This document shows positions 24,871 to 32,429 of a DNA stretch of 46,740 bases, piece by piece. A program made the position numbers and the translations under genes. This DNA is from an uncultured Hyphomicrobiales bacterium. Its GTDB lineage: Bacteria > Pseudomonadota > Alphaproteobacteria > Rhizobiales > Xanthobacteraceae. How positions within the stretch are numbered: position 1 is the first letter of the stretch; each line of letters opens with the position of its first letter. The stretch covers positions 1-46,740 of the forward strand of contig CAIYTE010000118.1 in the NCBI GenBank assembly GCA_903929045.1. The letters are read 5' to 3'. The notes beneath the pieces are model-generated. The model worked only from the letters and a program-made list of their open reading frames with translations. It was not told the DNA's origin and did no database searches.

Positions 24871-24925
24871 GCCCATCTCCCGAATCTGGTAGGCTAGGCC
24901 CGTTCAATTTTTGAATGGGCGTGCC

Positions 24926-25495
24926 ATGAAAGCGTTGCGACTTCTGCTGACGGCGGCCGTGCTGGCCGCGCCATTTCAGGCCTTGGCCGCCGACGATATT
25001 CTCGATGCCATCGACGCCGCGCGCAAAGCCTATCAGGGCGGCGACATGGCGACCGCCAAGCAGTCGATCGACACGGCGTCGCAGCTCATCGCGCAGAAGA
25101 ACGCCGAAGCCTTTTCCCTGCTGCTGCCGAAGCCGCTGTCCGGCTGGACGTCGGAGAAGGCGACGTCAAACGCGGTCGGTACGGCGATGTTCGGCGGTGT
25201 GTCGTCGGCCTCACGGACCTACACCAGCGCCAAGGGCGACACGGTCGAAGTCTCAATCAGCGGCGACAGCGCCATGATCATGCAGTTCGGTCCGATGCTG
25301 AACAACCCGGTCATGGCCGGCGCCATGGGCAAGCTGATCCGCATCGGGGAGCAGCGCGCGATCCAAACCAATGACGGCGACGTCATGATGATGGTGGCCA
25401 ACAAATTCCTGGTGCATGTGCAGGGCTCGGCCGACGCTCCGTCCAAGCTGAGCTACGCGCAGGCGGTGGATATCGCCAAACTATCGAAGATGTAG
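24926..25495 (+). CDS. Conserved exported protein of unknown function
   Basis: 189 aa from ATG 24926. A signal peptide (about 1-22, ending ALAA) is followed by DDILDAIDAARKAYQGGDMATAKQSIDTASQLI, a helical pair like a single TPR. The next domain (about 65-185) contains LLPKPLSGWTSEKA, GGVSSASRTYTSAKGDTVEVSIS and an alternating strand pattern. I recall similar proteins in other proteobacteria, all without known function. The frame is open upstream to 24911 without a better start. It follows the TonB receptor after a hairpin and may be read through from it, but nothing ties it to cobalamin directly. Confidence 0.75.
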   Translation: MKALRLLLTAAVLAAPFQALAADDILDAIDAARKAYQGGDMATAKQSIDTASQLIAQKNAEAFSLLLPKPLSGWTSEKATSNAVGTAMFGGVSSASRTYTSAKGDTVEVSISGDSAMIMQFGPMLNNPVMAGAMGKLIRIGEQRAIQTNDGDVMMMVANKFLVHVQGSADAPSKLSYAQAVDIAKLSKM

Positions 25496-25516
25496 CGGCA
25501 CCGAACTCCGTGGCTG

Positions 25517-25711
25517 TCAGACCGTGCCGCGGAGAATCTGGTCAACGGCCCAATTCGCCGATTTCAACCTGATCCATTCCAAAGCTTCGTACTGCGTGGC
25601 AAAGCCGCTGAGCTCTTCGGTTTTGCCCGAGGGCCAGACCACGTGGACGCACCAGTTCTGTCCGTACTGGCTGCTTGGTCGCGCTTGCAAATGAGGTTCA
25701 GTATTTGTCAT
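25517..25711 (-). CDS. Small conserved protein of rhizobial type, unknown function
   Basis: 64 aa. After a short N-terminal stretch it reads WCVHVVWPSGKTEELSGFATQYEALEWIRLKSANWA, a compact beta-beta-alpha-like unit. I recognise it as a recurrent small family in Bradyrhizobium and relatives, where members end in a W-I-x(3-4)-S-x-x-W pattern. The frame is open upstream to 25858, but that part overlaps the end of the hydrolase gene and has no family similarity, so ATG 25711 is chosen. No partner is evident. Confidence 0.68.
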   Translation of the reverse strand: MTNTEPHLQARPSSQYGQNWCVHVVWPSGKTEELSGFATQYEALEWIRLKSANWAVDQILRGTV

Positions 25712-25842
25712 CGAGCGCCTGAAGAATTTCAAAACACAATCACGGCGCGGATAACAATCGATTCGACCGGTCACTTCAATAAAGTCGTGCGGCGTCCTTT
25801 GGATCGTGATGGGGACATAACAATCTGTTCGGTCATACGAGG

Positions 25843-26790
25843 TCAGAGCGGCTTCCATTCTACCGGCACCAGTTCGTAGCCGGTGCCGCGGCGAACCATG
25901 TGACCGCTGGCCGGGAAGGGGAAGTGATAGGCCTCGACCAGCATGCGGTCGGCCGCGGCGCGGTCGAGCATGCGGCGGCGGGTTTTCACTGCGAGCGAGC
26001 CGTCCATGTCGAAGATCGGCTGCCAGTCCGGATGGCGCGCGAACAGATACGGTTTTCGTACTGTGTCGCTCATCGCCAGCATCGACTGGTTGCCGGAATG
26101 AATGGCGAAGGCCGTGTGACCAGGCGTGTGACCGTAAGCCGGGATAGACGTGATGCCGGGCACGACTTCGGCGCCCGGCTTAAAGCGCCGCACTTCATCC
26201 GCGATGTCGCCGAAGATGCGTTTGGCGTTGAGGAAATAGCGCTGCACCGGCTTTGGCTGGCCGGCCATTTTGGCGTCGTTCATCCAGAACGCCCATTCCG
26301 GCTCCGGCACGACGATTTCGGCCTTGGCGAAGACCTTGGCGCCGTCCTTGGTCTTGAGGCCATCGATATGGTCGGGATGGAAGTGCGAGATCAGGATCGT
26401 GTCGATCTGGTCCGGTGTGACACCGGCGATCTTGAGATTGTCGAGCATGACGCCCGCTGTGTCGGCGACCTGACCGGCCGTCCCGGTGTCGATGAGCACC
26501 AGCTTGGTGCCGGTGTTGACCAACAGCGCGGTGAAGCTGATCGGCAGCACGCGCGGCGGCAGGAAGGCATTCGCCAGCGCGCGGTTGACCGCGCCGCCGC
26601 TGGCGTTGCGCACGAACGTGCCATCAATCGGTAACGACCAGGTGCCGTCGTAGAGCGCGGTCACCTGGAACGCGCCGACCTTGGTGCGGTGCACGCCCGG
26701 ACCTTGCATCAAAGCGGGCGGCGCTGCTGCGAGCGCTGGAAGCGCGAGGCTCGCGGCGGTTCCAGCAATGATGGAGCGGCGTGTGATCAT
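25843..26790 (-). CDS. Exported metallo-beta-lactamase-fold hydrolase
   Basis: 315 aa from ATG 26790. The N-terminus MITRRSIIAGTAASLALPAL looks like a twin-arginine or Sec signal followed by an alanine-rich cleavage region. The metallo-beta-lactamase domain has the metal motif SHFHPDHIDGL, an upstream VLIDTGTAGQ and the third ligand region YGHTPGHTAFAI. Such exported members include lactonases, phosphonate- or sulfate-ester hydrolases and quorum-quenching enzymes, so the substrate is open. The frame continues upstream to 26985, but this is antisense to the divergent lipoprotein gene and not family-like. Confidence 0.87.
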   Translation of the reverse strand: MITRRSIIAGTAASLALPALAAAPPALMQGPGVHRTKVGAFQVTALYDGTWSLPIDGTFVRNASGGAVNRALANAFLPPRVLPISFTALLVNTGTKLVLIDTGTAGQVADTAGVMLDNLKIAGVTPDQIDTILISHFHPDHIDGLKTKDGAKVFAKAEIVVPEPEWAFWMNDAKMAGQPKPVQRYFLNAKRIFGDIADEVRRFKPGAEVVPGITSIPAYGHTPGHTAFAIHSGNQSMLAMSDTVRKPYLFARHPDWQPIFDMDGSLAVKTRRRMLDRAAADRMLVEAYHFPFPASGHMVRRGTGYELVPVEWKPL

Positions 26791-26869
26791 TGCCCGATTA
26801 AACACCGGGACGGCCTCGCTAGTCCCGCCGGGCAGCAAGCGCCACGAATTGCCGCTATGATGCCCGGCA

Positions 26870-27319
26870 ATGCAGCGCATGGATTCGCCGATGCTCAGGT
26901 TTGCCGTTCTTGCCGCCGGCCTTGCCGCCTTTGCTCTTGCCGGGTGCGCCAGCGACGACGTCGGCCCCAGCAAGGCCGAACTCAAGGCGCGCTGGGATGC
27001 GGAGAACGTCTACCCGCAGGCCTACAAGCGCGACCTGCTGGCGTTCCTGCGCACCTACCTGAATGAGCCGAGTGGCGTGCGCGCGGCGTCAGTGTCGGCG
27101 CCGGTGCTCAGAGATGTCGGGCCGGGGCAGCGCTACTACGCCTGCGTGCGTTACACCGAACGCAAGTCGACCGGCGGTTATGCGCAGCCGAAAGACGGCG
27201 TTGCCGTCTATGTCTCGGGCAAGCTCGATCGCTTCTTCGATGAGAAGCGGGAGGTCGAGCCGTTCTGCAAGGACGTCGCCTTCACGCCGTTTCCCGAACT
27301 TGAAGCGCTCACGCGCTGA
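26870..27319 (+). CDS. Putative lipoprotein of unknown function
   Basis: 149 aa. A lipoprotein signal peptide ends with the lipobox ALAGC (cysteine at about residue 26), so the protein should be lipid-anchored. The mature part has YLNEPSGVRAASVSAPVLR, RYYACVRYTERKSTGGY and VSGKLDRFFDE, a pattern I recall from unnamed rhizobial lipoproteins. Start is ATG 26870, 26879 or 26891; the last would give the most usual signal-peptide length. It is divergent from the hydrolase gene with an 79-base gap. Confidence 0.8.
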   Translation: MQRMDSPMLRFAVLAAGLAAFALAGCASDDVGPSKAELKARWDAENVYPQAYKRDLLAFLRTYLNEPSGVRAASVSAPVLRDVGPGQRYYACVRYTERKSTGGYAQPKDGVAVYVSGKLDRFFDEKREVEPFCKDVAFTPFPELEALTR

Positions 27320-27345
27320 CGCGAAATTCCGATATCCGGCACAAA

Positions 27346-27374
27346 TAAAAAAGCGCGTGCGGACGCACGCGCTT
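27346..27374 (-). terminator. Intrinsic terminator of the cold-shock gene
   Basis: On the minus strand AAGCGCGTGC and GCACGCGCTT form a perfect 10-bp stem with a 4-base loop, followed by a T-run. It lies about 70 bases after the cspA stop and 27 bases from the end of the convergent lipoprotein gene. Confidence 0.88.
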
Positions 27375-27444
27375 AAGCTGCCGGGCGAAAATGCTCGGCA
27401 GCACCAATCAAGCAATCAAGCGACAGCAGCCTCGGGCGACGAGG

Positions 27445-27648
27445 TTACTTGACCTTGAGGTTCTCCGCGGACGTTTTGCCGCGGTTTTCGACGAGTTCGA
27501 ACTGAACGGTCTGACCTTCGTTCAGCGTGCTAAGTCCGGCGCGTTCGACCGCCGAGATATGCACGAACACATCCTTGCCGCCCTCTTGCGGTTGGATGAA
27601 GCCGTAGCCCTTCGTCGGATTGAACCACTTAACGGTGCCCTGAGGCAT
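27445..27648 (-). CDS. cspA: Cold-shock protein, CspA family
   Basis: 67-aa single-stranded nucleic-acid-binding protein that acts as an RNA chaperone. It has the complete cold-shock domain: [17 protein letters not shown] (RNP1 as KGYGFI), [13 protein letters not shown] (RNP2) and the closing [19 protein letters not shown]. The length is typical of alphaproteobacterial Csp proteins. It is a single-gene unit with its own terminator; whether it is cold-induced cannot be told from sequence, and the symbol denotes the family. Confidence 0.95.
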   Translation of the reverse strand: MPQGTVKWFNPTKGYGFIQPQEGGKDVFVHISAVERAGLSTLNEGQTVQFELVENRGKTSAENLKVK

Positions 27649-27770
27649 GCTAGATCTCCGAGAGTATTACCGAGTAACAGGCCCAGTTTGGCACACTCTG
27701 TAACCGGCGCAAGGTCCGAATCGATCCGGACCGCCTCGCTTTTGGGTATTTTTCAGGGGCACGGGGACGG

Positions 27771-27845
27771 TGGTGCCGGTTGAGAGGATTGAACTCCCGA
27801 CCTTCGGTTTACAAAACCGCTGCTCTACCGCTGAGCTAAACCGGC
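27771..27845 (-). tRNA. tRNA-Thr (anticodon TGT)
   Basis: On the minus strand GCCGGTT (5') pairs with AACCGGC (3'). The D arm is GCTC/GAGC, the anticodon stem GCGGT/ACCGA-type encloses the loop TTTGTAA with anticodon TGT reading ACA, and the T arm carries GTTCAAT. CCA is encoded (27773-27771). The gene is 75 bases including CCA. Confidence 0.96.
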
Positions 27846-27922
27846 GTTTCGGATGCGTAGCTACCAGCGCCGCCGGACCTCTACAAGCCAGCTTTTGAGC
27901 CATCCCGGTCGCAATAGCTCAT

Positions 27923-27955
27923 AAAAAACGCCCCGCACCGGGAGGTGCGAGGCGT
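27923..27955 (-). terminator. Intrinsic terminator of the MHS transporter gene
   Basis: On the minus strand an 11-bp stem with one mismatch (ACGCCTCGCACC with GGTGCGGGGCGT) and a 4-base loop is followed by six T. It lies about 50 bases after the stop at 28006. Confidence 0.85.
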
Positions 27956-28005
27956 CTCTTGACGTTTGGTGGGCAGGCGGCCCACAGGGCTGCCTGCCGC
28001 TGGTT

Positions 28006-29685
28006 TTAGGCGCGGATGTCGCGGTCCTTGGTCTCGGGCAGGAAGAAGAAGCCCACGACCACGGTGATCGACGCGAAGATGATCGGGTACCAGAGGCCGG
28101 CGTAGATATCGCCGGTCGAGGCCACGATCGCGAAGGCGGTCGCCGGCAGCAGGCCGCCGAACCAGCCATTGCCGATGTGATACGGCAGCGACATCGAGGT
28201 GTAGCGGATGCGGGTCGGGAACAGTTCGACCAGCATCGCCGCGATCGGCCCGTAGACCATCGTGACGAAGATCACGAGGATCAGCAGCAGGCCGATGATC
28301 GCCGCGGTGTTCGCTTTGAACACATCGAACGGATGCGTCATCTTCACGATCTGCGCGTCACCCGGCTTCGGATAGCCCGCCGCCTGCACAGCCGCGAGAA
28401 CCTGCGGGTTCGACGCAGCGGCAGCCGTGTAGGGCGTGTCCTTGCCGTTCACGACGACCTTCACGCCCGAGCCGGCCGCGCCGTAGCTGGTCGAGTACTT
28501 GACCGACTGCTGGGCGAGGAAGGCGCGCGCGGTGTCGCACGGCGCGGTGAAGACGCGGGTGCCGACCGGGTTGAACAGATCGCCGCAACCGGCGGGATCG
28601 GCCACAACCTCGACCTTCACGGTTTCGATCGCCTTTTCCAGCGCCGGGTTGGCGTTGGTGGTGATCATCCGGAAGATCGGGAAAAAGGTCAGCGCTGCGA
28701 TCAGGCAGCCCGCGAGAATAATCGGCTTGCGGCCGACCTTATCCGACAGCGCGCCGAACACGATGAAGCCGCCGGTGCCCAGGAGGAGCGACCAGGCGAT
28801 CAGCAGGTTGGCGGTGTAGCCGTCGACCTTGAGGATCGATTGCAGGAAGAACAGCGCGTAGAACTGACCGGTGTACCAGACAACGCCCTGACCCATGACG
28901 CCGCCGAGCAGGGCGATCAGCACGAGCTTGCCGTTGCTCCAGTTGGCGAAGGCTTCCGTGAGCGGCGCCTTCGAGGTCTTTCCTTCGTCCTTCATCTTCT
29001 GGAAGATCGGCGACTCGTTGAGGCGCAGACGGATCCAGACCGAGATGCCGAGCAGCACGATCGAGACGAGGAACGGAATGCGCCAGCCACCCCAATATTC
29101 GCCCGGCAAGCCGGCGAATGCGGCTTCGCCAGTCCATGTGCGGGTGAACAGAATGACCAGCAGCGACAGGAACAGGCCGAGCGTCGCGGTCGTCTGAATG
29201 AACGACGTATAGTAGCCGCGTTTGCCCATCGGCGCATGTTCGGCGACGTAGGTCGCGGCACCGCCGTATTCACCGCCGAGCGCGAGACCCTGCAACAGAC
29301 GCAGCGCGATCAGAATGATCGGCGCAGCGATGCCGATTTGCGCAGCGCCCGGAAGCAGACCGACGATGAAGGTCGACATGCCCATGATGACGATGGTGAC
29401 GAGGAACGTGTACTTGCGGCCGACGATGTCGCCGACGCGTCCGAACACGATGGCGCCGAACGGACGCACGAGGAAGCCGGCGGCGAAAGCGAGCAGCGCG
29501 AAGATGTCGCGCGTGGCCGGCGGATAGGCGCTGAAGAATTGCGCGCCGATGATCGCGGCGAGCGATCCGTAAAGATAGAAGTCATACCACTCGAACACGG
29601 TGCCGAGCGACGACGCGACGATGACGAAACGTTCGTCCTTCGTCATTCCTTGCGACGCCGGAGCGGTCGCAGATACTGCTGACAT
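28006..29685 (-). CDS. MFS transporter, metabolite:H+ symporter (MHS/ProP-KgtP) family, with a large periplasmic insert
   Basis: 559-aa inner-membrane symporter, longer than the usual 430-450 aa. The MHS marks are present: GTVFEWYDFYLYG in helix 1, GFLVRPFGAIVFGRVGDIVGRKYT (motif A) and RLLQGLALGGEYGGAATYVAEHAP. The extra length is a hydrophilic segment of roughly residues 340-455, between a helix ending near FFPIFRMI and one starting ANTAAIIGLLLILVIF. It contains two cysteines (PAGCGD, APCDT) that could pair in the periplasm. Relatives carry dicarboxylates, compatible solutes or shikimate; the substrate is open. An AT-rich interval upstream holds a small palindrome. Confidence 0.9.
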   Translation of the reverse strand: MSAVSATAPASQGMTKDERFVIVASSLGTVFEWYDFYLYGSLAAIIGAQFFSAYPPATRDIFALLAFAAGFLVRPFGAIVFGRVGDIVGRKYTFLVTIVIMGMSTFIVGLLPGAAQIGIAAPIILIALRLLQGLALGGEYGGAATYVAEHAPMGKRGYYTSFIQTTATLGLFLSLLVILFTRTWTGEAAFAGLPGEYWGGWRIPFLVSIVLLGISVWIRLRLNESPIFQKMKDEGKTSKAPLTEAFANWSNGKLVLIALLGGVMGQGVVWYTGQFYALFFLQSILKVDGYTANLLIAWSLLLGTGGFIVFGALSDKVGRKPIILAGCLIAALTFFPIFRMITTNANPALEKAIETVKVEVVADPAGCGDLFNPVGTRVFTAPCDTARAFLAQQSVKYSTSYGAAGSGVKVVVNGKDTPYTAAAASNPQVLAAVQAAGYPKPGDAQIVKMTHPFDVFKANTAAIIGLLLILVIFVTMVYGPIAAMLVELFPTRIRYTSMSLPYHIGNGWFGGLLPATAFAIVASTGDIYAGLWYPIIFASITVVVGFFFLPETKDRDIRA

Positions 29686-29737
29686 GTTGAAATCCCCTTG
29701 AACTTTGTCCCAGACGTTTTTCGTTTTTTTGGTGGGA

Positions 29738-29749
29738 CCAGTTTACTGG
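29738..29749. promoter_or_regulatory. Small palindrome in the MHS transporter promoter region
   Basis: CCAGT-TT-ACTGG lies about 55 bases upstream of the transporter start, within an AT-rich interval of some 210 bases that holds no gene. A second CCAGT follows at 29751. It has the size of a half-helical-turn operator for a dimeric regulator; nothing else supports it. Confidence 0.25.
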
Positions 29750-29898
29750 CCCAGTACACGGAATACGCGGGGTACCGGGGTCCGTCTGTACAGCAGAGGT
29801 AGTAAGCCTAAAGTCGTAGATATAAAGTATAAATATTTGATTTTATTAATGAAAATCTGTCTTCGTGACCCCAAAACGGCGCCCCGGCATCGTTTTAC

Positions 29899-30186
29899 TC
29901 ACAGGCCGATCGAAAGGCGCTCCAGGACGTCGATCAAAAACGAGGCGGCCTGCAATACGGCCAGCCGCTGCGCCAGCTTCGATTTCCGGAACGTATCGTT
30001 CAACAATGTCAGCGCGCGCCGATAGCCCGGATGCTTGTTGGTCTTGCCGCCGATCATTTCGAGCCGCGACATCAGCGAGGCGCGCTTGGCCTCGAGATCG
30101 TCGTAGCGGGCGCGAAAGCTGCCGCGCGTGGAGGCGGTTTTTTCCGCGGGTTTGACGGCAGGGGGAGGCGAACTGTGATGGGGCAT
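29899..30186 (-). CDS. Conserved small protein of unknown function
   Basis: 95 aa, cytoplasmic. A Pro-rich N-terminal 15 residues precede a helical core: RYDDLEAKRASLMSRLEMIG, HPGYRRALTLLNDTFRKSKLAQRLAVLQAASFLIDVLERL. The core is strongly conserved in Bradyrhizobium relatives as I recall, without an assigned role. The alternating charge suggests a short coiled coil. It stands alone, with the transporter gene behind it on the same strand and a divergent exported-protein gene ahead. Confidence 0.75.
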   Translation of the reverse strand: MPHHSSPPPAVKPAEKTASTRGSFRARYDDLEAKRASLMSRLEMIGGKTNKHPGYRRALTLLNDTFRKSKLAQRLAVLQAASFLIDVLERLSIGL

Positions 30187-30369
30187 GGCGACCGGATTAA
30201 CTTTAACAATGGGGCGTTTTTAGACCCGCGGTTCGTTCTGTCAACGCCGCGGCGCGCACAGCAGCCAACCACAGCCGTGCGCAATTAATGTTACCCCGCG
30301 AATGGACGCGGCTGCGTAAAGCATTCGTATAAAATGCGCTGGAGTTAGAGCTTCCCGGAGAAGCGATCC

Positions 30370-30723
30370 ATGCGCGCTATCGCGGCCATCATTATCGGAA
30401 TCAGCGCTGCAAGCTTCGGCTTTGCCGGCGCCGCGCGTGCCTATGATGCGTATGGCCCCGTCCGCGCCGAGCCGCTTTTCATTTATGATTCGCAGCCCGG
30501 CATCTTTGCGCGCGCCTACTGGCGGACGCCGTGGCGCAACCGTCATTACTTCCCGGCCACCGGCAAGCGTCCGAAGATCGGCCGCGCCGAGAACCTCAAT
30601 GCGCCGCGCCACTACTACCCGATGGCGGAATCCTACTACCGCTCCTGGTCGACCAACGCGCTGTTTCCGCCGCCCGTCGCGGCGCCCATTCCCGTCCGCA
30701 AAACTTCCGGTCCGTTGCAATGA
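30370..30723 (+). CDS. Small exported protein of unknown function (first of a pair)
   Basis: 117 aa with a signal peptide (about 1-24, GAARAYD). The mature chain is rich in aromatic, Arg and Pro residues (RAYWRTPWRNRHYFPATGKRP, PRHYYPMAESYYRSW) with no known domain. Its stop overlaps the start of the next gene in ATGA, so the two are translationally coupled and probably work in the same place, the cell envelope. CGGAGAAG (30356-30363) is the ribosome-binding site. Confidence 0.75.
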   Translation: MRAIAAIIIGISAASFGFAGAARAYDAYGPVRAEPLFIYDSQPGIFARAYWRTPWRNRHYFPATGKRPKIGRAENLNAPRHYYPMAESYYRSWSTNALFPPPVAAPIPVRKTSGPLQ

Positions 30724-31442
30724 ACATCAAGACACTCCGACTTGCTTTGCTGATGGCGGCCGCACCTTTGAGTGTCGCGCAGGCGCAATACAACAGTCCG
30801 CCGCCGCTCTATCCTTATGCGGTGCAGAACGGTTATGGCGTGCAGACCGTGCAGCAGCCTTATGCGGTGCAGGTTTCGCCGAACACCTATGTGATCCAGC
30901 GTCCGCAAGCGCCGCAGCGCGACTATCCTTACGCCGGCGCCCGCAGGCGTTCGGCCGCGCCAGCCCCCGGCAAATTCGATCGCCCTCACAAGCCGGTCAA
31001 CCACGCTTTGGTCGATGAACTGCGCAAGCGCGTGCAGAGCAAGAATGAAGCGCAGGCCAGCGTCGAGCCGGCGCAGAAGAAGACCGCCGGAACCAAGACC
31101 AACGTCAACACGACGAAATATATCCGTCACGCACCGGAGGTGCGCGTCACCCATCGTTATGTCGACGATCCGCCGCAGGTCATCGATCGGGTGACCGTGG
31201 ACGACAGCGACGAGACGACGAACCGTGGGCTTCTGACGCAGCCGCGCCGCGCCGCGCCACGCGTGACCGGTTCGGCCGAACTTCAGGCGCCGCTGCCGCT
31301 GCCGCCGCCGTCATCGTCCGATAGAGGCGTGCGCACCATCTCCGCCGACGCCGAAGTCACGATCCAGGGCGCCGATCGCATGACCATTCGCCTGTTCCGC
31401 AAGGGACAGGGCCCCTTCGCCAAGGCGAAGAAGTCCGACTGA
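30720..31442 (+). CDS. Exported Pro/Gln/Tyr-rich protein of unknown function (second of a pair)
   Basis: 240 aa from ATG 30720, which overlaps the TGA of the preceding gene. A signal peptide (about 1-22, ending AQAQ) is followed by short tandem units built on PYAVQ (YPYAVQNGYGVQ, QPYAVQVSP), then a basic, Ala/Pro-rich middle, RYVDDPPQVIDRVTVDD (about residue 145) and a C-terminal segment DAEVTIQGADRMTIRLFRK that looks like a short beta hairpin. The repeat-rich and low-complexity make-up suggests a cell-wall or surface-associated structural protein; that is inference. A terminator follows at 31471. Confidence 0.78.
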   Translation: MNIKTLRLALLMAAAPLSVAQAQYNSPPPLYPYAVQNGYGVQTVQQPYAVQVSPNTYVIQRPQAPQRDYPYAGARRRSAAPAPGKFDRPHKPVNHALVDELRKRVQSKNEAQASVEPAQKKTAGTKTNVNTTKYIRHAPEVRVTHRYVDDPPQVIDRVTVDDSDETTNRGLLTQPRRAAPRVTGSAELQAPLPLPPPSSSDRGVRTISADAEVTIQGADRMTIRLFRKGQGPFAKAKKSD

Positions 31443-31470
31443 TCATTTTCTGAGAGCTAGCGGGACGCGG

Positions 31471-31501
31471 CGGCGGGCGGGGGCCCGCCGTTCGCATTTT
31501 T
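31471..31501 (+). terminator. Intrinsic terminator of the 30370-30720 pair
   Basis: CGGCGGGC pairs with GCCCGCCG (8 bp, 4-base GGGG loop), followed by TTCGCATTTTT. It lies 28 bases after the stop and reaches close to the end of the convergent rlmB gene. Confidence 0.75.
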
Positions 31502-31513
31502 ATGGCGCAAAAA

Positions 31514-32326
31514 TCAAATTTTGCTGCGCACCGCATAAAGCGAAACCGCGGCGGCGTTCGACACGTTCAGGCTCTTCAACTCACCCGGCAGATCGATGCG
31601 CGCGACGTGATCGCAGATCTCGCGGGTCAACTGACGCAAACCCTTGCCTTCTGCGCCAAGCACCAAAGCGAGTGGCGCGCGCAACGGCAGTCCGGCGAGA
31701 TCGCTGTCGCCGCTGGAGTCGAGGCCGACGACAAGAAAGCCATTCTGTTTCAGCGCGGCGAGACCGCGCGCGAGATTTTGCACACTCACGAGCGGCACCA
31801 GTTCCAGCGCACCCGACGCGGCCTTCGCCAAAGCGCCGGTCGCTTCCGGACTGTGGCGCTGCGTGGTGACGATGGCCGACACGCCGAAGGCCGCGGCGGA
31901 ACGGAAGATCGCGCCGACGTTGTGCGGATCGGTGATCTGATCGAGCACCAGCACGATACCTTTGGCGGCGAGGTCCTCGACCGCGGGCGAGGGCAAAGGC
32001 TCGGTTTCGAGATAGAGGCCCTGATGCACCGCGTCCGGCATCAGGCGTTCGGCAATCGCCGACGGCCGGACGATCTCGGGCGCGAGCGCAGGCGTGATGC
32101 CGTCCTCGGTCAAACGCCGCGCCGCATTGTCGGTGGTCAGCAGCTTGCGCAGCTTGCGGGCCGGGTTCTTCAGCGCCGCGGTGACGCTGTGCCAGCCGTA
32201 GAGCACAACGACCTCGCTGGCGTCCGGACGCAGGCTGTCGCGGCGCGCGCGTTCGAATCGCTCACGGCGTTCGGTCTGCTCGCGGGTCGCGCCCGGTTTG
32301 CCTCTGTCATGGGGTCGTTGCGGCAT
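31514..32326 (-). CDS. rlmB: 23S rRNA (guanosine-2'-O-)-methyltransferase, RlmB/TrmH family
   Basis: 270-aa SPOUT-class methyltransferase that modifies a guanosine ribose in 23S rRNA (G2251 in E. coli). An N-terminal RNA-substrate-binding domain (about 38-110; EVVVLYGWHSVTAALKNPARK) precedes the catalytic knot: DQITDPHNVGAIFRSAAAFG (motif 1), LVLGAEGKGLRQLTRE (motif 2) and IDLPGELKSLNVSNAAAVSLY (motif 3). The first 35 residues are a basic extension. rlmB next to a tRNA-Tyr gene is a common order in this group; here a binding-protein gene lies between them. Confidence 0.93.
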   Translation of the reverse strand: MPQRPHDRGKPGATREQTERRERFERARRDSLRPDASEVVVLYGWHSVTAALKNPARKLRKLLTTDNAARRLTEDGITPALAPEIVRPSAIAERLMPDAVHQGLYLETEPLPSPAVEDLAAKGIVLVLDQITDPHNVGAIFRSAAAFGVSAIVTTQRHSPEATGALAKAASGALELVPLVSVQNLARGLAALKQNGFLVVGLDSSGDSDLAGLPLRAPLALVLGAEGKGLRQLTREICDHVARIDLPGELKSLNVSNAAAVSLYAVRSKI

Positions 32327-32429
32327 TTTGATCGTCCGTCGTGCGCTTGGTCAGGATGCATATGGCATATGGCTTGCTTGAAATCTCGGAAATCGTCCGC
32401 CGCTGGCGGCATTTCCGGGGGCAAACATC

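Noticed and set aside
28177-29682. 501-codon plus-strand open frame opposite the MHS transporter
   Set aside because: It is antisense to a clear transporter, and its product (Arg/Asp/Glu/Gln-rich, no hydrophobic core) is typical of shadow frames.
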